DNA of 64,000 nt from Eudromia elegans (Eukaryota; Chordata; Aves; Tinamiformes; Tinamidae): NCBI GenBank assembly GCA_003342815.1, contig PTEX01000205.1, positions 578,252 to 642,251 on the forward strand, read 5' to 3'. The position numbers were made by a program, and so were the translations under genes. Below, piece after piece: positions 22,777-34,500 of this stretch. Under the pieces are notes generated by a model. That model had not been told where the DNA came from. It made no database searches and was given only the letters and a program-made list of their open reading frames with translations. How positions within the stretch are numbered: the stretch's first letter is position 1; each line of letters opens with the position of its first letter.

Positions 22777-25461
22777 CTGTGTGGGGAAGAGACAGAAATT
22801 TAGCATCAGACACTGCAGTGCTGCAGGCACCAGAATGCAACGGAGTGACCTGCAGGCCTAAAGTCAGGGCCAGGCAGCGCTTCACCATCAATGACCACAG
22901 GTGAGAGAGCTGCTACCGAGCTGCATATGCCTGAGCTTGCCGACCTGAGCTCTCTGAAGGATGGCTGTTTAATGCAGGTTCCCAGTAAAATCTGCAGAGA
23001 ATAAAAGGCATCTCCTGAAAAATGGAACTATTTTACACAGATGGGTGTCTGAAGAAAGCAGGGACATCTAGCTCAAATCTCATGCATAATTTTGAACTCT
23101 GCATGCAGCAAAATCCTAAATGCAATGAAGAGGATCATGATCCTCTCTAGCTCAGCTCCCTGCCCTGTTTACAGGCTTAAGTGACAGTTCAGGTGCAAGC
23201 TGCAACACGCACATCCCTGGCTGCATCCTAACTTCACTGCAATCTAACCGTAGCAATTTCCATGGAGCTACGGCTCATTCACCCCATGCAGACAAGATGG
23301 CAGGATTCCCGTGTACAAACACAACCAGCTCACAGCTATCGCGAAACCCCAAATTTAGCCAACCGCTGCTTTGTAATGATTTGCACTGCCTTGGTACAGC
23401 AGCTAGAGCAGAACCTCTCTCTCTTAAACATCAGTGGCCAAAACTGCACAAAAGCATTTCAAAAGCCAGTGATCTACCAGCTTCCATGCATTACACGAGT
23501 AGCATAGAAAAACCTCATAATGACAGTATGTTGTTTATTTTAACTGCACAGCAGATCTTTTAACTGCAGAGTGACTCTCTCTTCTCTATCTACTCCCACT
23601 CTAGGCAGTATTTTTCAGTTTATATGTTAGTGATTCAATAGAGCGTGTAGGAATATGACTATAGATTAGAGACCTTCTCAAAATACTGCAGTTTAACAGG
23701 AGAAGTGCATCTAATCCCACAGTTCTCTCCCATATTAACTGATGGGTAAATTGAGAGATAGCTGATACCACATCTAGAATGACACAACAGGCTTATGATA
23801 GCTCTGGGAACAGAATCCAAAATCCTGAAGAGAATCCTGTGCTGCAAAGCACTGCATATTCACACTCTTTTTTTGCCTAAGGGCCCTCTCTCCCCTGCTC
23901 TCTTCCCCGTGGTTGTGGGGCAATCAACTTGTGAGGTTTAACTGAGCTAGTGGCCTTCCACTTGCAAGACCTCTCCAAATCGAAGCCATTATCTGTCGGA
24001 CGATAACACAAAGTCGTAATAAAGATTGCAAGAATGCAGTAAGGAAGTGAGATCACTTCCTCCTCTGCCAAGACATCTGCAGCTAATATTCTCTTTTAGT
24101 GCACTAAGAATGTCTGGAATGTGAACATTTGTATTTTATACTACTCATGCACGAATTGCCCCATTTTTATCTAAAAAAGTGGCTAGACAGGCAAGCACAA
24201 TCGCCAGTGCTCTGGTTTCTTGTTTTGCTGATGGCAGTAGTGAAAGGGCAATAAGGAATAATTGCAGGGTGATAATGATCAGTTACTGCACAAACGCAAG
24301 ATGAGTTTAAGCAGACAGCAATAAGCATATAAGCTACACCCTGTCCCATCCTCCATCTCATGCTGAAATTACTGCTTTCCCAGGAGAGTCGTGATTTGAC
24401 ATTGAAACTGAGCTGAAAGAATATTCTGAATTTAGCATACGATCACCACTATAAATTCTCATTCCCACATGCAGACAAAAAGTACAGGCTACTTCAACTA
24501 ACAGCAGCAGGCAGCTACAGACACTAAAGGATACAAAATAGGTGAAAATTAAATTACTTTACTCAGTACTAATTTAATTCACAGTGCCACAGCTCCAAGA
24601 AATGAAGATCAAGCACAAATCAGATCACAGAATTTAGCAAAGTTACCTCCTCCCACATCAATTCAGCACCCTAGCCCCTTAGAGATGAAAGAACCTGACT
24701 TTTTCTCTTCCTCCTCTTCCTTAAACCTTCTGAAACCTGAGGATAGGTCACTTCCAGCAACTAAAGGAAGGGAGCAGAAGAAAACCAGCTAGGATTATTT
24801 CCAAGACCGAGAGACAGGTGGAAAAGATTCACCACCATGACCATAACCAGCTCCCTCATCAACCAGGCTGATAAGGACAGAGCTCAGCTGCAAGAAATAA
24901 AGGAAGATCTACCTACGAATGGCTGAGCTGGGGTCTCAAGTGCAGCTAATTTTACATCTCCGCAGCTGTTTTGCTGTCTCTGATTGAAAACAAAAGGAAA
25001 CAAAGAAACAAACAAAAAACTAAAAGCAACAAAATAAACAAAAAGGAAATGTTTGGAAAATCCTTTCGAGTGTCTGTTAATGGGCAGAAAAGTGAGGAAC
25101 AATTTACAGTATGAAAACATTCCCAAGATTACTTGCTTGCATTAACAGTAATTATCCTAATTACTGGTAATGAAACATTTGACTGCAGGGGCAAGCTTCA
25201 CAACAGACTCAGTCTCAGCAGCAGCGTGCATGCAAAGAAACCTCACGGGATGCAATGGATCTCAGATCATTGTCTGCCCTTCTCTTGGCAAGACACCTGG
25301 TGTGGGAAGAACACTCCAGGATGAGAACAGGGAGTGATCCCATTCCCACAACGTGCATCAGCGGAGATCCTATCCTAAAAGTCTTTTAGAAAGGAGAAAG
25401 CACATCAACTTCCCCGCTTCTGAAAACATTAAAGAGGCCTAATTTTGGGTTAGTCCAACTC

Positions 25462-25483
25462 TTTTTTTTTTTTTTTTTTTTTT
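25462..25483. repeat. Poly-T run (22 T)
   Basis: Uninterrupted T run; no retroelement body was recognised beside it. Confidence 0.9.
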
Positions 25484-26461
25484 AGGTCACTTTCTTATAG
25501 CCTTCAGTTTGACACAGTGGCGAGATGGACACAAAGGGCTGCCTATGGAGGCAGAGAGAACCGGGTATCACCATGGCGTTAATCAGCTTTTGGAAGAGAG
25601 CGGCAGGCTCTTCGTTCATTACCGGTCAAACAGTGCTCTCAGACAGGAAATACTGCAGGAAATAACGCAGTGCAGCCGGGCACCTGAGAGGCACTTACGG
25701 AGCACAGCAAATCATTGCACGGGAAGTGCTCGTATGACATCTCAGTAGCATAGCGCTGTCTGCGTCACTGCTGTGGGTGACCCGTGGCACCTGAACACCA
25801 ATCCACACTCCGCATACTTCCAGTAGTTCACTAACCCCAACGGGATCAATTAATTTTAGCTTGCAAACGGCTCATGTACAAACATCACTGCTTTTTGTAA
25901 TGGAATGCGATTACGTTGTTAAATGAAAGGATTGATTTGACTCGTGGAGATGCTCTTTCACAATGACACACTTCAGTTCCAAGAGCAGCCAAGTCAAGTG
26001 GAGCTACTTTGACTGCCTTTGGCTGCCAGTTGTTAACGGGCAAGCACTTCTCCAGCCCTTCCCCAGGGAAACAAGGGCTGAACTGCCCTGCACGGGGCGT
26101 GCAAGAACCCGTTTCCCAGCCTGGAAGCACCAGGTGTGACGGACATGGGAAGAGCTGGAGGAGCTGAAAGGATGAGGGATCAGCAAAGCACGAGATGCAA
26201 ACGGTACAAAGTGGATGGGGCCATTTTGGGGGCAGCTGGACCCCGCAGGAGGCAGGAGACCCTGGAACAGGCTAATTCCTTCCACAGGTTGGCAGAAAGC
26301 TTGTCTGGAGCATGAGCAAGAACTAAGCTTGTTCCAACCCTGTGAAAGAACGCCAGACATTTCATTCTGAAGAAGACTTTACAAAAGGAAACTGGTTATG
26401 CTGATACCCTGCTGGTCTAATTCCTTGCTGCTCACATTTTTTTTCCTTCCTTGTACTTGTT

Positions 26462-26480
26462 CCCGAGTTAAGAACTCGGG
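26462..26480. repeat. Perfect 8-bp inverted repeat with 3-base loop
   Basis: CCCGAGTT-AAG-AACTCGGG at the edge of the island. It could fold as a short hairpin in either strand, or be a palindromic protein site. Confidence 0.7.
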
Positions 26481-26870
26481 TACAAACAGCAGTGTCTCCA
26501 TGACTCCACCAGCCCCGCGAGGCAAGCCCGGGGTGCCGCAGCAGCGGGCAGGGCGCCATGGCAGCCCCTGTCCTGCTCCATCCAGGCGAGCGCACGGGCC
26601 TCGGGGCACCCTTCCCCACGCGGGGCCGGCTCTGCCAGCAGCCCCGCGCTCGGCTCGGCCCCGGCACGCGCGCCCCACCTGCCCCGCGGGGCCGGAGGCG
26701 CCTCCAGCCGCCCCGCGCGCGGCCTCCGCCCCGCCGCGCCCGTTTAACGGTCGAGCCGCGGCGGGCGCCATTTTGTGCCCCCGGGCGCCGCCGCCGCCCC
26801 CAGGCGCCTCTTCCGCAAACGGCGGGCGGGGGGTAACGAGCGCCCCGGGGCAGCCGCTCCGCGGTACTCA

Positions 26871-27060
26871 CGGACAGGGGGGACACCGAGGACGGGGGGG
26901 ACACCGAGGACGGGGGGGGACACCGAGGACAGGGGGGACACCGAGGACGGGGGGGACACTGGGGGGGTAGGGGACACCTCGGGACTGGGGACACAACAAG
27001 GCTGAGGGACACCGTGGGGTTGGGGACACCATGGGGATGGGGACAGAGGACAGGGGACGT
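26871..27060. repeat. G-rich minisatellite beside the assembly gap
   Basis: Units of about 18-20 bases of the form GGACACCGAGGACGGGGGG repeat about five times and then decay into GGGGACAC variants up to the gap. The G runs of seven to eight bases would favour G-quadruplex folding. Confidence 0.85.
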
Positions 27061-27125
27061 GGCAGGGACAGGGATCACAGCCGGAATGAGGCAGGGATGA
27101 GGGGCAGGGAGCATCAGGAATTGGG

Positions 27126-27177
27126 NNNNNNNNNNNNNNNNNNNNNNNNNNNNNNNNNNNNNNNNNNNNNNNNNNNN
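27126..27177. other. Assembly gap (52 N)
   Basis: Run of N inside the CpG island, next to the G-rich minisatellite. The true gap length is unknown. Confidence 1.
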
Positions 27178-28383
27178 GCCCCGCGCACAGCGCAGCCAGC
27201 GCACGCGTTCCCGCCGGTTCCAGGTAAAGCGCGGGCGGCCGCGACGGGACACGCAGGCGGGTGGGTGGTGAGAGTGTTGCGGCCGAGCTCGCGACGGCGG
27301 CACGGAGTCTCCGCGGGCCCGCCACGGTCCTCCTCATCCCGGCCGCGGGGAGGCTCCGGCGGGAGCCGCGAACGTCCTCGCGGGCCGGGTCCCGCGGGGC
27401 TGCCGGCCCAGCGCCGTCTGCCTCGGCTCCCGCACCGGGCTGCTCCTGCGGCCTGCGCGCGGCGGCTTCATCCCCATTCGAGAGAAAACGTGTATATATA
27501 AATACGTTAATATAGGTACATGGTTGTTATCAGTCATTCGGTATGACCAGCAACAGTGAATTTTAGGTAATTAGAGGAACCAGCTGGCCTTCTGAATTGA
27601 TTGAGAGTAACGTGGCCTTTCTTCAGGTCTTCTGGATCTTTCTCTTCGGAGCTCTGCAACAGCTTCTTTCATGATAATTTTGCATTTTTTAATCTAGGCC
27701 CGTTTCCAGGCAGGCCCCCCAAAGTGCAGTAGCAACCCGGAATTGAACGGAAATGTAAATGAAGCTTAACAATTAGATACTATTTCCTGCTTTAATGGAA
27801 ATGACTGCTTCAAGGCGGGGAGGGTTTTTTTTTGTGCTGCAGCTGTTTTATTCAAAATGAGCATTGCAGAAATTGCCCTTGCCTCTTGTTTTTGAGCTAT
27901 TTTCTTCGCATAATACCGTGATACTCTGTGCTAAATATTGCTAGCTACTTAATTTTACAGAGGTGCATATATTTTTAGCCCGGCTGTAACTATCAGTAAA
28001 GATGAAGGATTGGTTTGGAAACTCGTAACACAATGTGACCCTTGGCTTGAAGTTTTTTCTTTTTTTACCTTTTTTTTTTAATGCTTTATATAATTATATA
28101 AGTCCTCTGAAGTACTATGTTGCAAACATAAGTCATCTCATTATTAGCTATTTCATTTTAGTACTATTTAAGGAATAGTGAGCAAAGGGAATTTTACTTA
28201 TAATCTTTATTTAAAGAAGTTTATTTAAAGTTTGAGGTGGTTGAAGCTGTTGATCTCCATGTGGGGGACTACAAGGAGAGAAGTTGAGTTCCTTTGCACT
28301 TTATTTGCCTGTTAAAATACAGGGAGTCGGGATGACTTATGAAATACCTGCCCAAGTAAGAGAGGTGCTATCTTGTATTACAG

Positions 28384-28515
28384 AACCAAGGAAGAGCAGT
28401 GTTGCTGTTGGTAGAGTGAGTTAACTGAAAGGATGTTGGCGACCAGACTGTCCCGGCCTCTCCTGAGCTTCTCTGTGAAAGCCCTGAGTGTGAAGGACCC
28501 AGGGAATGGCTGCAG
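28384..28515 (+). CDS. BDH1: BDH1 exon with start codon
   Basis: Acceptor TTGTATTACAG precedes 49 untranslated bases, then ATG at 28433 and [13 protein letters not shown]...NGC, ending at CAG|GTAAGA with two bases of an Arg codon. The Arg-rich, acid-poor start is a typical mitochondrial leader. Confidence 0.9.
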
Positions 28516-31500
28516 GTAAGAAACCTGGTGGAGAAGAGTGAGATCTTGGGTAAAGCTCTCGCTGAGGGCTCATCTGATTTCACTGGGACTGTGTATTTGT
28601 TTAGGAGGTGCATTCTATATATAAGCAGGGTTTGGCAACAAGTTTTTTAACACCTGTGCAGTCATCTGCAATCAGGGGGTTGAGCAAAGTGTTAATTTGG
28701 TGTCTAGCAAGTACTGATTTCTAAGTATCAGCAGGTAGGCCTTGCTACTTAGTGAAGAGCAGTCATATGTTCCTGTGAGTCCATTAAAGAGATAATGAAC
28801 CGTGTAAAATGAAGAGAGAAAGTTGAGTGGGAGGGGTTTTGTGAGAAAGGGAGGTGGGTTAAGTAATGAAGCTGTTGTTTGTTCTGAGCTTGAACAGAAA
28901 ATTACCCACTTGATTTTAATCCCTAGCCCTGAATAAAATACCGTTTTACTGGTGTTTGAAGGGGACCCTACTATTCCAAATTCTCAATAGGCTGAGTGAT
29001 TTCACTCTGTTTCAGAGCGAACACTACTGTGTGCACCACAAATTATAAACAAGCCATTTAAAAATGGCCTATGGCTTGCTGAGCAGAAACTGCTTCCATA
29101 GTATGGATCTATTTTTGTTGGTGGTGGTGTCCAGCACCATCATACTCAGCGATGACTCCTATAACACAGTCGTAAAGATATAAGATAGGAAATCTCTAAT
29201 TTAGCTTTTTCTGTGAAATCTACTTTTCTACACAAGAGACCTAAGGTGCACCAGAAGGAAATTTCTTAAAAACACAAATGAATATTTTATAAACTCAAGA
29301 ATTTTCATAGTATTCTTTGCTTACTATACATTTCTGCTTTTGGTATTCAGGTATTGATACAGCTTTTTACATATTTAACGTATTTTTACATACCTTCAGA
29401 CTGTTCAGTCTGTAGTGGTAATGTAGCTGCTCATCTAAGAGGGACTACATCAAAATCTTAGTTAAGTGACAACAAAATCTTAGTTAAGTCAACAAGGAGT
29501 GTGTTTGTATCTTGTTCAAAGTTTCTGTCTCTTAGACCTTTGCAGCCTCGTTGTTCCAAGGTGCATCTCAGAGGGCCAAGCTTCTCCAGAAGCTCTTCAG
29601 GTGGCTTAGGTCACCCTGGGTGTCTCTGCTGTCTGAGCAGGAGATAATAGTGAGTGGTGAGGAAGGTTCACTTACAAGGCAGAAGAGCAGCCTGGAACTT
29701 AAACCCTGCTAGGGTGTCAGACAGAAAAAACAGAAGGCAGATGAAATACAACAAGTCTAATGGAAAGTTGAAAGGCTACAGGGGAGTGATGGCAGCGTCC
29801 AGAGGAAAACACACACAAAAAAAGACTGATAAAATCCAGGCAGGTAGCTGGCAAGGACAGATGGCTAAGGTCATTCTGATGTGTTGTCCTGGCCCAGTTC
29901 TGATGAGCGATGGTAAGACCTGCGAGTGCAATGTCCCTGCTAGCTTAACTTTGCTGAGTAGGTGCTGATTTTCTGGAATGCACTGTTGCTTTACTCTGGT
30001 CTGCATTTGCAAACACAGTGTATTTTCCTGTGAGTTGGACACATTGTACAGAAGAGTTTCAGGTCTACGTGGCAGGTATTGCTCAAAGCTACCATGACTC
30101 TTAGCTTAAACAGTTACAAAGAGGGGATATGAGATCTGTCTGAGTAGCCGCTGGGTACAAACACTACAGAGGAAGAAGTGTTATCCAAGGTGACACAAGG
30201 GTGGAGCTGCATATAGAGGCAGTGAGATAGATCCAAGCAAAGTGAACCTGAGACTGGGTATCAAACAATGCCACAGTAGTATGTTTTCATCAAAAAGAAA
30301 TGAACAATTTCCACTAAGACAGCTTTGTGTCACTCTAAATGCAAGTGGTGGTGTTGTTGGGAAATGAAAACTTTGTACACTGCACACTTCACAGGTGGAG
30401 ACTGCCCTGTGCCTTAACATAAGTAGTTATTTTAGAATTTTCAGTATATCCAAACAGCTGGAAGTAGCAACAAGGTCTTTTTAGAAAGAAATTTTTTACA
30501 AGGTAGGAAACACACTCAAACTAAGAAAAACTCTAGACTAGCTCCTGCCATCTCAAATGACAGCATACACTGCGTACATCAGCGACACCTTCTCCTTAAG
30601 CATATGCTACAGCACGAGACTGCAGGCAAGATATTCCATGCCTAATTCTTCTATATTTTCTCATAGACCTGTGCAAAGGTTTTGCTTCCCTCTCTTGTCC
30701 CCCTGTGGCAGCCGCTCTTATGCAAGTGAAGTGGATGAGGTGAGTGTGACTGTCATTTCTTGGAACCAGTTTTGCTGAGCTGTGGTTTTTTTGGGTTTTT
30801 TTTTTTTTTTTTTTTTTAAAAATCCCTGAATCCTGGGGACCAAAATATTTTTCTAATCTGCTGGAAGGATTCTGAACTGGACCTTTTCAACATGCTCCAC
30901 ATTCTTTCCTAGTGCAAAGCTTCCATTGACGTAACGTGGTACATGCTACTAAGGATGGAAATAAACAATCAGGCTAATGGTGGCGGGAGGATGTTCTAAA
31001 TTTGGAACTCAGCAGATGAAATCTTTCACCTTAGAGTGGAGGGAATTTGCATGACAAATTCTTAAGAAAGCTTTCCTTCCTGAGAATGGTAGTATGAAGA
31101 GATGTAAATAAATTGGTGTTATCCTCACTTCTGAGTGTAGAAAGTAGCCCTTTTCCTTGATGTCACTAGTCTGCCAGGAACAGTACAAGCTAAAAGGAGG
31201 GGAGAATTTTTGCCATTTGCCTGTCATGTGACACATGACTCAGTATTGAATAAATGCTAGAGCATATACATATCTACACCCTCTGTAAGCCTGTGACAGT
31301 CTCAGGTTTCAGATGTGGGACCTGTGGTGCTCTGAGTCCCACTATATAATGGGGAAGGCTAAATGTCTACTTTTAAATAACAGTGAGTTGGAGTGAATGG
31401 CAAAAGGTTATTACCTAATCGCACCCACAGCAACATCTTGGTGCTAATACACCTATTGTTACTAGAATATTTGACACCATTCATCTTTTAATATGTCAGT

Positions 31501-34500
31501 TAAATGCTGCTTCTCTTTGGATTACTGTAGAGGTTTGGAGAAGGAGAAAGGTGAGCTTCTGCTTAAATTAACAGGTTGGAAAATAAAAGCAAAAATACTA
31601 ATGACCAATAGGTCTTAATTCCAAGTATTTAAACCATTGAGTTTGAATAGCTTTTAAAATCCAGCACTAGAAGATTATTTGCCTGAGGGACGAAGATGAG
31701 TGAGCAGTCAGCTGGTTCAACTCCAGTTCCTTCAATCAGTTCAATCAAACTGATCTTCAGCACCACCTACAGGCTGTATTGCACAGGAGAGTAGACTGAT
31801 TTATTGCTGATGCTCTACTTACTCTTGTACATACATATTGGAGCAGTTCCTACAGAAGAGGAAGCATTATTTTGGGAACTGTCCACTGTATTTTCAAACT
31901 TTGAGATGAGAATAAGCTGCAAGAGTTTGGCAGTTTCTTTGACCTTTTGGCTGTGGCAGCCTGTTGCCAGAGGTACTGAACTTCTCTCTGTGTTGGGAGG
32001 CCAGGAATCCTGCCTCACTGGAGTGCTTCCAAAAATAAAGGTTTCCTGTCTTCAGGAGGTACTGAGTTGTAATTGGCTGACAAGGAGTGTAGAGAACGTC
32101 CATGAAATGTAGTGCTCTTGGTCAAGGGCATAATTTTGTTCTGTGTACTGCAAATCATTCATACAAAACATTCAGTTAAAATGCTTTTGTCTTGCAGATT
32201 GGCAGCAGAGCTGTGCTTATAACAGGTTGTGATTCAGGGTTTGGATTTACCTTGGCCAAGCACCTGCACACCAAAGGCTTTATTATTTATGCTGGTTGCC
32301 TGCAAAAGGTAAGGAAATCAATTTTTTTGTCTCCATCTGTGGCCCAGGCACAAATCCAGTCTTTCAGCTTCACTTGCCTCACAGCTTTCCACTGAGGAGA
32401 AGGAGAGTGTTTGATTTTTATGGAGGATAAATTGGCCCAGATCAGAAGAAGGCCTGTACAATGTATGGCGGGGAGGGAGCAGTTCTCATTTGAGTTTAAG
32501 ATTGTGGTATGGCTAAGGCGAAGGGCTGGACCTGAAATTGAAGTTTATAAGCTTATCCATAAGCAAACTGTAGAGTTGAGTCTGCACCTTTAGACCTGCT
32601 CTGAAATAGTATAAATTTATGCATAATTTAGTTTGATTAATTGTGACAACCACCAAACCAACAGTGATTTTATGATGTATGGTATTACTGTATGTCTCTA
32701 TATCCTGGTATTGCTTTATCTCTCTATATGCTGAGTGCAACCATTCTTCAGTTGTGCACTGAGAGTCTCTTGAAATTGCTGTTAAGTCAAAAGAGTCCCA
32801 CTAGTACGAGTGAGAGCAGAATCAGACCGCCAATAGCTTAGTGACACAGCCTGGATACATTTTCCAGGGAAGGTTTGTTTGGCAGCCAGAGCTGCCTGGT
32901 GATGGAGAATAAAAAAGAGCCTTAGCTTCTCTGTTCTTGTGAAGCAGTTTCACTTTTTCAGTTACGTGGCCATTTCCTGAGAGAAACCAACTTAATCCTC
33001 GGGATATCCTGAGGTGGGTTCGTTAGCTTGATCCTAATCTTTTAGCTCACTGATCACTGTAAATGTATCATTACTATGGTCTTTGAAAAGACATTGCCAG
33101 ATATTTTTAATATTACTAATATATTTTATGCTATCAATCTTTCCATTATTATGAAGTATTGCTTAAATTGTTAGCTTTCTTTCTGCTGCATTTTTTTTTG
33201 CAAATGAGTTTGTATTCCAATAGCTCTGCCCCTTGTGGTCAGGGTTTTATTTATTAACCTGTGCTCCCTCTACAGGCTTCAAAGCTGAACATGACACTTT
33301 TTTTTTAAATGTAAATTAACGCTTTTCAAAAGATTTCGGAGGGGAGGAGAGAGAGAAGAACACTTCTGCAAATAGCTCTGTTCAGCTTTTATAATTAAAG
33401 ATTGGCATTACAGAACATAATAAAGTTGGAGACTTAAAATTAATATTGGTCTGCTCAGACATTAACAGTAGCCAAAAATTTCAGAGCAGCAAAGTTGCTT
33501 CTGAGTTTCACTTCCTGTCTCTGAGGTATGAGAAAGGCATTATTTTCTGTGTCTAATTAACTGTCTCTGAAACCTCCCTTTGCTATCGTGTTTTCAGTTC
33601 AGGTACTGCTGAATGCCTGTCACTGGACGGTCTTTGCTCTGACACTTTCCAGCATAAGCTGAGGCAAAGCAGCATGCCAAACTCTTTTAGGCTTTAGTCA
33701 GCATTTGTTTCTTCATCAAAATCAGCAGAATACTTTGCTGTATCACTGTGTAGTTAAATGTTGCGGTTTTAACTAGATTTACGTCTCGTGCTCCAAATTT
33801 TTTTGCAACCATGGCAGGATTGCTAAGAGCAGTTATCAGAAAAACACTATAAAAATACCAAAGCTCCTTTATCACGTCTCCTGTGTGTATTCAAGTCATA
33901 TAGTTCACAAAGAAAACCAAATTCTTAACCCTATAGAATCAAAACGACCCTAGGAGAATGAGCTGCTTTCTGTTGTGTCACAGGCTTCATTAGCAAAACT
34001 ATAAGCAGAATCTCATCAGAATGTTGCTATTGCTAGTGCTCACCTTAAGGAAGAAAAGAAGGAGCCGCTGTGTTCTGCACAGGTTATAGACAGAAGCATA
34101 GCTGGAAATAAGAAGTCTTTTGCTTTTAAACGGAATATATTTGATCTAGAGCTCAGTAAGAGAAAAAGGCTATTTCTGATGGCCTTTTCAGAGCACAGCT
34201 ACCTGTTGAGTGGCGTCTCTGTAGGGACATCCTTTTCTATGTGCAGATACAAAGCAAGTGCAGTGCTGACACTTCCTTGGGAGAAGTTTCCTAGCATGGC
34301 CAGATCCTGAGTATCCCTGAAGGAAACCTGAGCAAACGGAGGGATACGTTGAGCTGAGCGTGACTGAGCGGAGCTTAAGGATGCATCTATGCTTCTGGGT
34401 GCCCTTATCTTCAGAGGTGTATATTTCACATACTGATTCTTCATATTTTCACTGGCAAATATGTTTGTTCACATGAGAGTTGTATTGATGCTTCATTGCT

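Larger units (their letters stand above)
22777..26490. other. Upstream intron region of BDH1 paralogue, leader exons not found
   Basis: By analogy with the plus-strand copy, a 73-base exon and a first coding exon should lie here on the minus strand. I tested the piece ending in a GTAG|GTAGAT donor near 24910: it meets a stop in the needed frame. A minus-strand frame starting at 24071 (MAEEEVISLPYCILAIFITT) has a hydrophobic start but no convincing donor. Nothing else was recognised. Confidence 0.4.
26490..27480. promoter_or_regulatory. CpG island, likely shared promoter of the two BDH1 genes
   Basis: Very GC- and CpG-rich stretch between two divergently placed genes. On the plus side a TTCCAG|GTAAAG donor ends at 27223, so a non-coding first exon of BDH1 may end there. 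On the minus side a strong GTGAGT donor is present at 26871-26866, and the motif CAAAATGGCG (minus strand, 26775-26766), a YY1-type core, lies nearby. There is no clear TATA box. The island is cut by an assembly gap and holds a minisatellite. The shared-promoter role is inferred from position. Confidence 0.65.

Noticed and set aside
23877..24071. Minus-strand frame with a hydrophobic start as a membrane-anchored first exon of the BDH1 paralogue
   Set aside because: No good splice donor in a fitting phase and no family resemblance.
24910..24985. Candidate leader exon of the BDH1 paralogue ending at GTAG|GTAGAT
   Set aside because: In the phase needed for joining to the next exons it meets a TAA stop.
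26362..27337. Long minus-strand open frames through the CpG island and the gap
   Set aside because: They are Pro/Arg/Gly-rich, cross unknown bases, read through the minisatellite and match no family; GC-rich DNA has few stop codons.
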